From DAOUJH01 sp965248955 (GTDB lineage: Bacteria > Chloroflexota > Dehalococcoidia > Lucifugimonadales > QGNO01): DNA of 64,000 nucleotides. Where the stretch lies: NCBI GenBank assembly GCA_965248955.1, contig OZ252212.1, positions 1,240,001 through 1,304,000 on the forward strand, given 5' to 3'. Made by a program: the position numbers and the translations under genes. The notes beneath the pieces are model-generated. The model had not been told where the DNA came from, made no database searches, and saw only the letters and a list, made by a program, of their open reading frames with translations. This document shows, one piece after another, positions 49,441 through 58,701 of this stretch (its first letter is position 1; every line of letters starts with the position of its first letter).

Positions 49441-49875
49441 CTAATGCTGCACCCGCGCAGTCACTATGAGAACAACTCCTCCAACTATAGTGAGGGTTCC
49501 CAGCGCAATCAGAGGATTCAGAGTCTCACCACCAACGAGCACGCCCAACGTCACCGCCACCAGGGGCGCCGCGGCAAGCAACGGCGCGGCGCGCGACACA
49601 CCAGCAAGCCTTATGCTGTTGAAGTTGAGGAACCTGCCCAGCAGGTAGTTGAGTAGGCCAAGCAGAGCTATCCATCCTATTGCTGTGGAAGACAAGGCAA
49701 ATTCGTCTGGGCCGTGGACCGCGAAGGCAATGGCGCCGATGAGAAGCGTCCCCGTGGCCAGGGAAAGCGCCGTGCCCGTTGTTGAGCTGATGTTCTGCAA
49801 TCCCAGGCGTACGAAGATTGCCGACGTTCCCCATCCAGTCGCGGCCAGCAGTGCGAAGACAATTGCTAGAGCCAA
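49441..49875 (-). CDS. Half-size EamA (DMT) transporter, N-terminal half
   Basis: The protein has 144 residues. The start is TTG 49875, one base after the purQ stop. Helices include IVFALLAATGWGTSAIFVRL, GTALSLATGTLLIGAIAFAV, WIALLGLLNYLLGRFLNFNS, and PLLAAAPLVAVTLGVLVGGE followed by LGTLTIVGGVVLIVTA. The Y-L-L-G-R-x-x-N-x-x-x-x-x-x-G segment is the EamA signature region. It is probably translationally coupled to purQ. The substrate is unknown, and the location between purine genes does not prove a purine-related role. Confidence 0.8.
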   Translation of the reverse strand: MALAIVFALLAATGWGTSAIFVRLGLQNISSTTGTALSLATGTLLIGAIAFAVHGPDEFALSSTAIGWIALLGLLNYLLGRFLNFNSIRLAGVSRAAPLLAAAPLVAVTLGVLVGGETLNPLIALGTLTIVGGVVLIVTARVQH

Positions 49876-49876
49876 T

Positions 49877-50566
49877 CTAGCCCGCCGAATCCGCTATCGA
49901 TTCAAAGATTAGCCGTCCGTCTGTTCCGCCAAGTAGAAGCTCGCAGCAACGTTCGGGATGGGGCATCATGCCGAGCACATTACCGTTCTTGTTGACAATA
50001 CCGGCTATGTTTTGCGCCGAACCGTTGGGGTTGGAACCTTCCGTTATCACCCCGGAGGGGCTGCAATATCGGAAAACGATCAGACCGTCATCGTTGAGCG
50101 CTTGGAGAGTATTGGGGTCTGCGTAGTAGTTGCCTTCACCGTGTGAAATGGGTACTTGAATAACCTGGTCCCTTTCACAGATGGAGGAGAACCCGGTATA
50201 GGGGTTTTCCACTCGCAGGTGCGTCCACTCGCAGTGAAAGCTGAGGTCACGGTTGCGCATGAGGACGCCGGGCAGCAAGCCTGCTTCGCAGAGCACTTGA
50301 AAGCCGTTGCATATCCCTATGACCAGACCGCCGCGCTCGGCGTGCTCTTTTACTGAACTCATCACCGGCGAGAAACGGGCAATAGCCCCTGTGCGCAGAT
50401 AGTCGCCGTAGGAGAAGCCGCCAGGCAGGACTACGCAATCCACCTCTGATATATCGGTGTCTTTGTGCCATATATATTTAGCGTCCTGGTGCAACACGTC
50501 GGTGATTGCATGATAGCAATCGGTATCGCTCCAGGTCCCTGGGAAGACTACTATTCCAAAACGCAA
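49877..50566 (-). CDS. purQ: Phosphoribosylformylglycinamidine synthase subunit PurQ (glutaminase)
   Basis: The protein has 229 residues. It is a class I glutamine amidotransferase with the nucleophile Cys in LVIGICNGFQVLCEAGLLPG and the His-Glu pair in GMMPHPERCCE. The start MRFGIVVFPGTWSDTDC is typical of PurQ, as are LPGGFSYGDYLRTGAIA and VPISHGEGNY. It feeds ammonia to PurL. Confidence 0.97.
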   Translation of the reverse strand: MRFGIVVFPGTWSDTDCYHAITDVLHQDAKYIWHKDTDISEVDCVVLPGGFSYGDYLRTGAIARFSPVMSSVKEHAERGGLVIGICNGFQVLCEAGLLPGVLMRNRDLSFHCEWTHLRVENPYTGFSSICERDQVIQVPISHGEGNYYADPNTLQALNDDGLIVFRYCSPSGVITEGSNPNGSAQNIAGIVNKNGNVLGMMPHPERCCELLLGGTDGRLIFESIADSAG

Positions 50567-50680
50567 CGGAAATCTCCTGATGGTGACGGGATTACGGGAT
50601 TATATGTTACTTTGGGCAGAGTGGGGAGTCTACAAAATAAATACCTATCTCAGCGTCTAAGATAGGTGAATTGGAACAAA

Positions 50681-52093
50681 TTACAATTGTGGCCTCTTCT
50701 CATGCCAGGGCGTCGCCTGTTCATAGGCGTAAGCCGTCTGGAGTACGGTCCCTTCCTGGAACGGCTTGCCTACTATCTGCAGGCCTACCGGCAGCCCCTT
50801 GTCATCGAAGCCGCAGGGCACGCTTATCGCGGGGAAGCCCGTGATATTGAAGGGGCGGTTCAGCCAGAGCATCAGGTTCTGAGTTGCTTCCTCCACCCCG
50901 TCTATGGTCACGCGGCTTTCTTCCATCTTGGGTGCGGTGAGCTGCTCGGTGGGGGTTATCAGTATGTCCAGGTCACTCATAGCATCCAGATACCCCTGAG
51001 TAAACCTGGCCCTGGCCTGGTGCGACTTGATGTAGTCCACCGCCGGCACAAACATTCCCGACTTTATCCGGGTCAGCACCTGCGGCACGTAATCGCCTGG
51101 TCGTTCCTCTATCCACTTGCGGTGATACGCCGCTACTTCCGGGCCCAGGATACCCAGCGAGATGGCTACGGCGTCGTCCATGCTGGGCACGTCTACCTCG
51201 TGCACCTCCACGCCCATTCCCTCCAGGGTTTCGATGGCCTTCTCTACGGCATCGCTTACCCCCTGCTGCAAGCGGACGAAGAACTCCTTTCGCGGCAGGC
51301 CGGCCTTCAGCCCTTTCACCGGTCTTTTCATCTCCGCAACGTAGTCGGGCACCGGTATCTCCCTGGAACCGGGATCTTTGGGGTCGTGCCCCGCCATAGC
51401 CTGCAGCAGGACGGCGCAGTCCTCCACGCTCCGTGCCATGGGCCCGGCATGATCCAGCGACCACGACAGCGGCACCACGCCGTGCTTGCTCACCCGTCCG
51501 TAGGTAGGCTTTATCCCCACTACTCCGCATATCGAGGCCGGGATGCGTATCGAGCCGCCTGTATCGGAGCCGGTGGCCGCCGGCAGCATACCCGCCATCA
51601 GAGCTACACCGGCGCCGCTGCTGGAGCCTCCGGGTATGCGCTCCTTATCCCAGGGGTTGGGCGGCGTGCCGTAGTCCGGGTTGATCCCTATTGCGCCGTA
51701 TGCAAAGGGATGCATGTTCAGCTTGCCCAGGATGATGCCGCCCGCTTCCTTGAGCTTTGTCACCGTGGTAGCGTCCTCGCCAGGCACGAAGTCGCCCAGG
51801 ATGGGCGACCCTGCCGTGGTGACCACGCCCTTGGTGTAGTAGAGGTCCTTGAGCCCAATGGGTATGCCGTGCAGCGGGCCTCTGTAGCCGCCAGAGGCTA
51901 ACGCCCTCTCCGACTGCTGCGCCTCCCTGACCGCGGACTCTTCCATAAGCGTGATGAAGGAGTGAAACGTGCCGTCCAGGGCGTGGATGCGTTCCAGGCA
52001 TGCCTGCAGAAGCTCCACGGGCGACACCTTCTTGTCGCGCAGCAGGGGGACCAGCTCGGCAATGGTCAGGTAGTGCAGTTCTTGATTAGACAT
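50681..52093 (-). CDS. Amidase-signature hydrolase (GatA-like), second copy
   Basis: The protein has 470 residues. The Ser-cisSer-Lys triad is intact: Lys in IPIGLKDLYYTKG, then GGSSSGAGVALMAG and SDTGGSIRIPASICGVVGIK. The C-terminus has the FNITGFPAISVPCGFDDKGL motif and ends QATPWHEKRPQL, close in kind to the first amidase at 23709-25109 (EQATEWHNKHPEI). No GatB or GatC gene is near, so a catabolic amidase is more likely than a tRNA amidotransferase. It is the most upstream minus-strand gene of this block, 114 bp before purQ. Confidence 0.93.
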   Translation of the reverse strand: MSNQELHYLTIAELVPLLRDKKVSPVELLQACLERIHALDGTFHSFITLMEESAVREAQQSERALASGGYRGPLHGIPIGLKDLYYTKGVVTTAGSPILGDFVPGEDATTVTKLKEAGGIILGKLNMHPFAYGAIGINPDYGTPPNPWDKERIPGGSSSGAGVALMAGMLPAATGSDTGGSIRIPASICGVVGIKPTYGRVSKHGVVPLSWSLDHAGPMARSVEDCAVLLQAMAGHDPKDPGSREIPVPDYVAEMKRPVKGLKAGLPRKEFFVRLQQGVSDAVEKAIETLEGMGVEVHEVDVPSMDDAVAISLGILGPEVAAYHRKWIEERPGDYVPQVLTRIKSGMFVPAVDYIKSHQARARFTQGYLDAMSDLDILITPTEQLTAPKMEESRVTIDGVEEATQNLMLWLNRPFNITGFPAISVPCGFDDKGLPVGLQIVGKPFQEGTVLQTAYAYEQATPWHEKRPQL

Positions 52094-52400
52094 AGTGGGC
52101 TGATTCTATTGACACAAAACGTGAAGGTCAACTGGGGTGAAGATGGGCTGAAAATCAAGGCATTGCCACCATGGACAAGGAAGCTAAGTTAGAATGCCAA
52201 ATTGTACAGGGAGGTCGAGACTACTGAGGATTGGGGGTGGTCGATTTGGATGCCACAGGCAAGGATATGCGGGTCGACAACTAGTATGCAGTCTGGGCTT
52301 TAGTCAGCGGTTCGAGCCTTCTCAGGTGCTAGCATGAACTCAAACAGTGATACTATGACATAGTCTGCGATTCAAATACTTGGTATCTGAGGCAAGCAGC
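52094..52400. other. Intergenic region, no gene seen
   Basis: No supported gene is present in these 307 bases. A T-arm-like GGTTCGAGCC occurs at about 52309-52318 but no tRNA cloverleaf can be built around it. Confidence 0.5.
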
Positions 52401-52988
52401 ATGGATAGTGGCAGTCAAGAGTTACCACAGGAATGGCCTCGAACTGGCAGCCGGCTTGGGGAGGATCTAGGCCTGTTTCGAGTCAGATTCGACGACGTCG
52501 TCAACCCACGAAACCAAAAGAAGCTGCGTTGACTCGTGCTGGAGACTCTCGACTGGTGCAACGTTGTTGCCATCACGAAGTCCTCAGAAGTAGTAACGAT
52601 CCACCAGTTTAGAATCGGCTCGGTTGAGGTTGAGCTGCCTGGCGGCACCGTCGAGCCTCAAGAATGTGCGCTTACGGCAGCCAAGCGTGAGTTACTAGAG
52701 GAAACGGGTTTCAAATCTGACTCTTGGACTAACTTAGGTTACTCCCAGCCGAACCCAGCGTTCCACGACAATCGTGCCCATCACTGGCTAGCCACCGACT
52801 CGTACGTAGCCCAAGAGCCCGAACTAGGAAGCGGTGAAGACATTGTAGTCCACCTGATGCCCATTAGTCACATTTGCCAGGCAATCGAGGATCGGAAGAT
52901 CACAAGCAGTCTCGTCCTTGTTGCGCTCGCAAGAGTCTTCGACATTCGTGAAAACACGCTCAAGACACTGGCGCATGACACTTTGTAG
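52401..52988 (+). pseudogene. Nudix hydrolase with in-frame TGA
   Basis: ATG 52401 opens MDSGSQELPQEWPRTGSRLG, then VRFDDVVNPRNQKKLR. An in-frame TGA (52530-52532) interrupts it, and the frame resumes LVLETLDWCNVVAITKSSE. The Nudix box is intact further on: GGTVEPQECALTAAKRELLE followed by ETGF (G-x5-E-x7-R-E-x-x-E-E-x-G), so Mg2+-dependent cleavage of a nucleoside diphosphate derivative is expected. ADP-ribose-type Nudix proteins normally have Arg or Lys at the TGA position, so CGA changing to TGA explains it. A shorter product from GTG 52536 (150 residues) would still include the whole Nudix box. Confidence 0.8.
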
Positions 52989-53316
52989 TACGTAGGTGGT
53001 CTTCAGGAGATCAGATGTAATGATGTAACTTAACTCAAGGGATTACTTGGACGCAGCCTTGGCAGTACGGTTACCTAGAGTGTCGAGATCCCAGCGCAAT
53101 CGCCTGTTCACTCTTCGTTGACCAAGCGCATCTTCGCCTTCTGACGTCTCAACACGGCATCGTGTTCTGTTTTCGACGTTCAATAGGCCTATTGATCTGC
53201 TATCCGTGTGGAGACTGTGGCGGCAACGGCCGAAATGGCAAACCTATTCCCTTGCAAGAAAGGTGGCTTGGATAACATAATGTAGAAGTTCTTCAGCTGA
53301 TTTGCATGGAGGAGAG
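52989..53316. other. Intergenic region upstream of the amino-acid ABC operon
   Basis: No gene is supported in these 328 bases. A short open stretch ending RHRVLFSTFNRPIDLLSVWR near 53215 is unassigned and lacks a start context. The promoter candidate for aapJ lies at 53252-53281. Confidence 0.5.
53252..53281 (+). promoter_or_regulatory. Candidate promoter of the amino-acid ABC operon
   Basis: TTGCAA (53252-53257) and CATAAT (53276-53281) are separated by 18 nt and lie 36 bp upstream of the aapJ start. The -10 matches five of six consensus bases and the -35 four of six. Confidence 0.45.
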
Positions 53317-54399
53317 ATGAACCGTTTTAGAGTATTGCTCACCATAATGGTGATAGCCATGTTGCTGCTGGTGCTGGCTGCTTGCGACTCCGAGCCGGAC
53401 GACATGGAGACTATGGCCAGAGAAGACACCCTAACCACCATCCTAGACCGCGGAAACCTGGTCTGCGGCATCAAGGCCGACACTCCCGGCTTTGGCGTAC
53501 TCAACCCGGACGGAACGGCTGAAGGCAACGACGTGGAGTTCTGTCACGCTCTGGCCGCCGCCGTCTTCAACGACAGGAGCCAAGTCGAGTTCAAGGAAGC
53601 CACGTCCGCCAACCGCTTCGAGCTGCTTGCGGCCGAGGAGATCGACGTGCTCATCCGCACCACCACCTGGACCGCCAGCCGCGACGCCAGCCTCAACGTC
53701 GCCTTCGCTCCCACCACCTTCTATGATGGAGCCGGCATCATGGTCAAGGCCGGCAAAGGCCTGATGAGCGTCACGGAGTTGAACGGGGCCACCATCTGCA
53801 TCCTGGACGGCACAAGCACGCAGGGCGCCGTCTCCGACTTCTTCGCTGAGCAAGGACTTACCTATTCCGAGCTGACCTTCCAAGCCAACCCAGAGTTGCG
53901 CGGGGCGTTCATAGGCGATCAGTGCGACGCCTGGTCTTCCGACAAATCGCAGCTCGGCGGTCACCAGTTCACCCTAAAGGCCGATGATGGCATTGATGCC
54001 GTAGTGCTCCCCGAAACGCTGTCCAAGGAGCCGCTCGGCCCGGCCGTGCGCGACTACGACTCGGAGTGGGAGGACGTGGTGCGCTGGGTGGTGAACGGCA
54101 TGATCATCGCCGAAGAGCAGGGGGTCACCTCGGCTAACGTAGCCCAGATGGCGGCCAACCCGCCCAACAACACCGTGGCCCGCCTCCTCGGCGTGGGCTT
54201 CGGCGGCGGCAATCCCAGTGACATGGGCATCGGACACGGCAAGATTCCCATCATCTTTATGCAGAACGTGATTTCTCAAGTCGGCAACTACGGTGAGGTC
54301 TACGACAGCACACTCCAGAGGGTGGGGCTCACTCGTGAGGGATCGCTCAACGCCTCCTACCTTGACGGAGGCTTGATCTACTCGCCGCCCATGCGGTAG
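53317..54399 (+). CDS. aapJ: General L-amino-acid ABC transporter, substrate-binding lipoprotein (AapJ-like)
   Basis: The protein has 360 residues from ATG 53317, with GGAGGAG 4 nt upstream. Signal MLLLVLAAC (Cys23) shows a lipoprotein. The mature domain opens TLTTILDRGNLVCGIKADTP, then GNDVEFCHALAAAVFNDR and LLAAEEIDVLIRTTTWTASR, all typical of AapJ. The Cys pair expected in Aap/Bzt binding proteins is present (VCGI, GDQCDAW). It gives broad amino-acid binding and starts the aapJQMP operon. Confidence 0.93.
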   Translation: MNRFRVLLTIMVIAMLLLVLAACDSEPDDMETMAREDTLTTILDRGNLVCGIKADTPGFGVLNPDGTAEGNDVEFCHALAAAVFNDRSQVEFKEATSANRFELLAAEEIDVLIRTTTWTASRDASLNVAFAPTTFYDGAGIMVKAGKGLMSVTELNGATICILDGTSTQGAVSDFFAEQGLTYSELTFQANPELRGAFIGDQCDAWSSDKSQLGGHQFTLKADDGIDAVVLPETLSKEPLGPAVRDYDSEWEDVVRWVVNGMIIAEEQGVTSANVAQMAANPPNNTVARLLGVGFGGGNPSDMGIGHGKIPIIFMQNVISQVGNYGEVYDSTLQRVGLTREGSLNASYLDGGLIYSPPMR

Positions 54400-54488
54400 G
54401 CAGTCTCTAAAAATTCGCAGGGAAACGGGAAGGAAACGCATGACGCGTGTTGCGGCATCATGCGTTTCCTTCTATTCTGACTGCTGAG

Positions 54489-55654
54489 ATGATGCAGACC
54501 CTCCAGACTCTCTGGTACAGAGGCAGGACGCGCACTCTTATCGTGAACGCCGTCGTTGGCGTGGCCGCCGCTTTCGTCGCCCTCTACGTCGCCTACTCCA
54601 TCATCTCCAACCTCTTCGACTTCCACTTCCTCTTCGGCCCCTACGGCAGCCCGGACCGCAGCTCCATCTTCTCTATCCTGGAGATAGAGGCCAGCGACTC
54701 GCGGTGGCTGGGCATGCTGAAGGGCGCCGGCAACACCATCTCGGTGGTCGTCTTTGCTGTCGCTCTCTCGTCGCTCCTCGGGCTTCTGGTGGGCGTGGCG
54801 CGGCTTGCCGGCAGCCCCATGATCAGCAGGCTGGGCGGCCTTTACGTCGAGACGTTCCGCAACCTGCCGCTGCTACTCATCATGTTCTTCTTTGCCTTTG
54901 GCCTCTTCCGGGAACTGCCTGGCATAGACACCCGAACAGGTGTGGAGCGGGTCTTCTACGTCAGCAACCGGGGTGTCGCAGTCCCCTGGCTGGAGGGCGC
55001 GCACGATCTGGTGTGGCTGTGGCTGATTGCGCTGGCGGCGGGCATAGCGGCGGGGGCCTGGATCCGGGCCAGGCGGTCGGCACAGGAGGCGGACACCGGG
55101 CAGAGCACACATCCCAACGCTTGGGGCGCATCCGTCTTCTTGGCCATAGCCGTGGGCTCCTACGTTGCGTTGCTCTTCCCGGTTCGGGTGACCCTGCCGG
55201 ACGTTGTGCAATCCGGGGCCGGTTCTACGCCTACGCCGGCGGGAACCATCTTGGGCTGGGGTACCTGAGCGCGCTGGTGTCGCTCACTCTGTACTTCAGC
55301 GCCTTCATCGCTGAGATCGTGCGCGGCTCGATTCAGGCGGTACCCCGCGGTCAGATCGAGGCCTCTGCATCCCTTGGCCTAAAGGCCTACCAGCGCTTCT
55401 CGCTGATCATCCTCCCCCAGGCGCTGCGCATCATGCTCCCTTCGTTGAATAACGAGTACCAGAACGCCAACAAGGACTCCACCCTGGCCCACGCCATAGC
55501 CTACGGCGAGATAGTCCTCATATCCAACAGGATAGTCAACAACACAGGGCACCTGCTGCAGGCGTACCTTTTCATATTCTTCATCTTCGTGATAACCAAC
55601 CTGATCATCTCGCTAATCATGAACACCGTAAACCGGAACGTACAGATCAGATGA
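54489..55654 (+). pseudogene. aapQ: Amino-acid ABC permease (AapQ-like), single frameshift
   Basis: The protein would start at ATG 54489 and run in frame 3 to a TGA at 55266-55268. It reads through QTLWYRGRTRTLIVNAVVGV, GNTISVVVFAVALSSLLGLL and VETFRNLPLLLIMFFFAFGL. Its continuation is in frame 2: LGYLSALVSLTLYFSAFIAE, then IVRGSIQAVPRGQIEASASL, the EAA loop that contacts the ATPase, ending at TGA 55652-55654. The shift lies between about 55205 and 55262, near a GGGCTGGGG run. The final TGA overlaps the aapM ATG by four bases (ATGA), as expected for a working operon, so a sequencing indel is plausible. It forms the membrane channel with AapM. Confidence 0.85.
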
Positions 55655-56994
55655 CCACCTTCACCACATACCGAACCATGGCTGCCATCCGTGTGATTTG
55701 GGCCAGGGAGAATCTGTTCAACTCGCGGTTCAACACACTACTCAGCCTGGCGGCTATAGTTACCGGCAGCGTCTTGGCGTTCCTCGTCGTGCGGTTCGTT
55801 CTGTTCCAGGCCAACTGGGGCCTCGTCGCCATCAACAGAAGGCTGTTCTTCGTGGGCAGCTATCCCTCGGACGAAACGTATCGTATATGGATATCCCTCT
55901 TCCTGGTGGGGATGCTGGTTGCCCTCACCTACGGCCTCTGGGTCGGGAGGATCCGGCCGTTCCTGGTGGTGGTGGGCGTGTTGGCCGTGATAACGCTGAC
56001 GCTGGGCCTGGGGACGGAGTTCAACATAGAGGAGCGGGAGTACACAGAGGAGATACGCTCAGGGGACCAGGTAACTGTGATCAGCGGCATCCAGCGGGAG
56101 TTGGTGCGGGAGCAGGGCTGGGCGCCGGGATGGCTCTATGCTCTCTCCCTGGGACTGGCCGTCCCCTTTGGCGCATCCTGGCTTTTACTGGCTCTGCTCT
56201 ATGCGCTCCTCGTAGTCGTTGCCTGGGCGGGCAAGAACCTCTCGCGCTGGAGGAGCAGCCCCGTTATGCTCCAGGCCATTGGCGCCGGCTGGATCCTGAT
56301 CATCCCGGTGACGGTTCTGCTTCAGCTGGGCGTTTCCGCCAGCCAGTGGGAGAGCGCCTTCCTTGACCTGCTGGTGTTTGCCGTGGGCGGTTTCTTCTCC
56401 TTCTTCATTGGGCTGGTGCTCGCGCTGGGGAGGGTGTCTCCCTACTGGGCAATCCGAACCTGTACGGTGGGCTACATAGAGGTGGTGCGCGCTGCGCCGC
56501 TGCTCGTCTGGCTCCTCTTCGCCACTTTCCTGGACGACGAGCTGGGGCCCATCGGCGAGGCGTTCAGCAACATCTCTCTTGCCTTTCGGGTGATGGTCGT
56601 CTTCACCTTCTTCGGCGGAGCCTACATGGCCGAGGTAGTGCGTGGCGGGTTGCAGTCCATACCAAGGGGCCAACACGAGGCTTCCGCGGCAATTGGCCTA
56701 TCCTCCACCCAGAAGTACGTCTTCATCATCCTGCCACAGGCCATCAGGGCAGTCATCCCGGCGATCATAGGCCGCTTCATAGCACTTTGGAAGGACACGG
56801 CGCTTCTCGCCGCCATCTCCCTGGTCAATACTCTGGATAAGGCGAAGAAGGTTTTGGGAGGACAGACCGACATAGCGGAGGGCGCATTCTTCGAGATATA
56901 CATCGTGGTCGGTCTCATCTACTGGGTGGTCTCATACTCCCTGTCCCGGCTTGGCGGAGTGGCGGAGACCCGGTTGAGGCTGGGCGCCAGGTAG
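55651..56994 (+). CDS. aapM: General L-amino-acid ABC transporter permease (AapM-like)
   Basis: The protein has 447 residues. The N-terminal part (about 1-240) has several extra helices, as expected for AapM. The transporter core starts at AVGGFFSFFIGLVLALGRVS. The EAA loop reads GGLQSIPRGQHEASAAIGLS, followed by TQKYVFIILPQAIRAVIPAI. It starts inside the ATGA overlap with aapQ. The helix HSKD-type motif WKDTALLAAISLVNTLDKAK is characteristic of polar amino-acid permeases. Confidence 0.93.
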   Translation: MTTFTTYRTMAAIRVIWARENLFNSRFNTLLSLAAIVTGSVLAFLVVRFVLFQANWGLVAINRRLFFVGSYPSDETYRIWISLFLVGMLVALTYGLWVGRIRPFLVVVGVLAVITLTLGLGTEFNIEEREYTEEIRSGDQVTVISGIQRELVREQGWAPGWLYALSLGLAVPFGASWLLLALLYALLVVVAWAGKNLSRWRSSPVMLQAIGAGWILIIPVTVLLQLGVSASQWESAFLDLLVFAVGGFFSFFIGLVLALGRVSPYWAIRTCTVGYIEVVRAAPLLVWLLFATFLDDELGPIGEAFSNISLAFRVMVVFTFFGGAYMAEVVRGGLQSIPRGQHEASAAIGLSSTQKYVFIILPQAIRAVIPAIIGRFIALWKDTALLAAISLVNTLDKAKKVLGGQTDIAEGAFFEIYIVVGLIYWVVSYSLSRLGGVAETRLRLGAR

Positions 56995-57021
56995 CAGACG
57001 ATGTCTGAGGAGGACTGACAG

Positions 57022-57774
57022 ATGAAACATCAGGTTGGAAAAGAGATAGTCCGCCTGGAGAAAGTGGTCAAGCGGTTTGGAAATTTCACCGCGCTGAACG
57101 GGGTGGACGTCTCCATAGCAGAGGGGGAGGTGGTGGTCATCATTGGCCCCTCCGGCTCGGGTAAGTCCACGCTACTCAGGACTATAAACCGGCTGGAGCG
57201 GCACGACTCAGGCCGCATCATCGTCGACGGCGTGGAGTTGACCGACGACATCCGTAGCCTGGCCATGATACGGGCGGAGACGGGGATGGTCTTCCAGCAA
57301 TTCAACCTCTTCCCGCACCTCACCGTCCTGCGCAACATAACCCTGGCCCCGCAGAAGGTACGCCACATGCCTCAGAGAGAGGCAGAGGATTTGGCCCGCG
57401 GACTGCTGGATCGCGTGGGCATACCGGAGCAGGCGGACAAGTATCCCGGGCAGCTCTCCGGCGGCCAGCAGCAGCGGGTCGCCATAGCCCGCGCCCTTGC
57501 TATGAACCCTAAGGTGATGATGTTCGACGAGCCGACCTCCGCCTTGGACCCGGAGATGATCAACGAGGTGCTGAAGGTCATGGGCGAACTGGCCGACTCC
57601 GGAATGACGATGATCTGCGTGAGCCACGAGATGGGCTTCGCGCGGAACGTCGCCGACCGCGTCATTTTCATGGACGAAGGGGAAATAGTGGAGGTGGGCA
57701 CCTCCGGCGAGCTGTTCACCAACCCGCAGGAGCCGCGCACCAAGCTCTTCCTCGATCAGATCCTCACCCACTGA
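57022..57774 (+). CDS. aapP: Amino-acid ABC transporter ATP-binding protein (AapP/GlnQ-like)
   Basis: The protein has 250 residues from ATG 57022, behind GAGGAGGACTG. Walker A is GPSGSGKST, Q-loop VFQQFNLFPHLT, signature LSGGQQQRVAIARALA, Walker B VMMFDEPTSALDP, and H-loop CVSHEMGFARNVADR. It energises import through AapQM. Length and motifs are those of GlnQ-type ATPases. It is the last gene of the operon. Confidence 0.96.
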   Translation: MKHQVGKEIVRLEKVVKRFGNFTALNGVDVSIAEGEVVVIIGPSGSGKSTLLRTINRLERHDSGRIIVDGVELTDDIRSLAMIRAETGMVFQQFNLFPHLTVLRNITLAPQKVRHMPQREAEDLARGLLDRVGIPEQADKYPGQLSGGQQQRVAIARALAMNPKVMMFDEPTSALDPEMINEVLKVMGELADSGMTMICVSHEMGFARNVADRVIFMDEGEIVEVGTSGELFTNPQEPRTKLFLDQILTH

Positions 57775-57978
57775 CCCGCAGCCTCACGGACTACGTAGGA
57801 ACGACCAGTTCTCCGCTGGTGGCAGGAAACCGGGAACGAAAGGCCGCTGACCTCAGTCGTCGGATCTCGTTGCCGGCTAGCCCTTCCAGCGCTCTAGGCT
57901 ACGGTCATCAGCAGTGACGACACGCTACGAGAACGCTGATGATGGGGAGGGGTTCAACTCTAGCTCAATAACAAGCGG

Positions 57979-58701
57979 CTAGTTGCCTGTGGGCTTTTCT
58001 TCCACTTCTATGCGAAGGCGCTTGTTGATGCGCCCCTTGCTCTCATGGCCGACGACACGAATGCGGCCGACCTCGTTTGTACTGGCAACGTGAGTGCCGC
58101 CGTCGGCCTGGATGTCAAGCCCGTTAATATCTACGATGCGCACCTGCTTAATAGCGGGCGGAAGCAGGTTGATCTTGGTGCGAATGAGGTCGGGGATGCG
58201 CATGGCTTCGTCACGGGGCAAGGTCTCAGTGGTAACTGGGTGTGAGGCGGCTACTTCCGTGTTGATCTTCTCCTCAACTTCGCGTGCGAAATCCACCGAC
58301 ATGTTCTCCAGTTCGAAGTCCATACGCGCCCTGAGGGGTTGCATGTCGCCGCCGGTGACCTGCGCTTCGTAGTCGCGCCAGATCACGCCGCAGAGGATGT
58401 GAAGAGCGGTGTGGGTACGCATCAGCTTGTAACGCCTGTCCCAGTCGACCACTCCAGTGACCTGTGTGCCCGCCGGAGGAGGGTCGCCTATTTCATGGAT
58501 GGTCTTGCCGTCCTTTCGGCTAATCCTAGCTACCCGGTATTCGCCGTCCGCAGTGTGGAGGACGCCGGTATCACTGGGTTGTCCGCCGCCACCCGGGTAG
58601 AAGGCGGTCCTATCCAGAACGACGCCGTTGTCCAGCATCTCTACGACTTCAGCCTGGAACTCTCTGATGTAGCTGTCATGGTGGTAAAGGGGCTCCGTCA
58701 T
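57979..58701 (-). CDS. Alanyl-tRNA editing protein AlaX
   Basis: The protein has 240 residues, matching the second half of the AlaRS editing region. It clears Ser or Gly from mischarged tRNA-Ala. The zinc motif H-x-x-x-H is in RTHTALHILCG, and the second part is IQADGGTHVASTNEVGRIRV. The usual CGGTH is DGGTH here, so the Cys zinc ligand is absent. The start of the fold, DRTAFYPGGGGQPSDTG, is typical. ATG 58701 overlaps the previous stop by four bases (ATGA 58698-58701), so it is coupled to the unknown gene upstream. Confidence 0.92.
   Translation of the reverse strand: MTEPLYHHDSYIREFQAEVVEMLDNGVVLDRTAFYPGGGGQPSDTGVLHTADGEYRVARISRKDGKTIHEIGDPPPAGTQVTGVVDWDRRYKLMRTHTALHILCGVIWRDYEAQVTGGDMQPLRARMDFELENMSVDFAREVEEKINTEVAASHPVTTETLPRDEAMRIPDLIRTKINLLPPAIKQVRIVDINGLDIQADGGTHVASTNEVGRIRVVGHESKGRINKRLRIEVEEKPTGN

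Noticed and set aside
50666..51901. A 411-codon plus-strand open frame
   Set aside because: Antisense to the amidase gene at 50681-52093, which has the full amidase triad.
52300..52330. tRNA-like T-arm motif GGTTCGAGCC
   Set aside because: The motif is self-complementary, and no acceptor, D or anticodon stems can be drawn around it.
53150..53280. Short open stretch ending SVWRLWRQRP as a gene fragment
   Set aside because: There is no start, no recognisable family and no ribosome-binding site.
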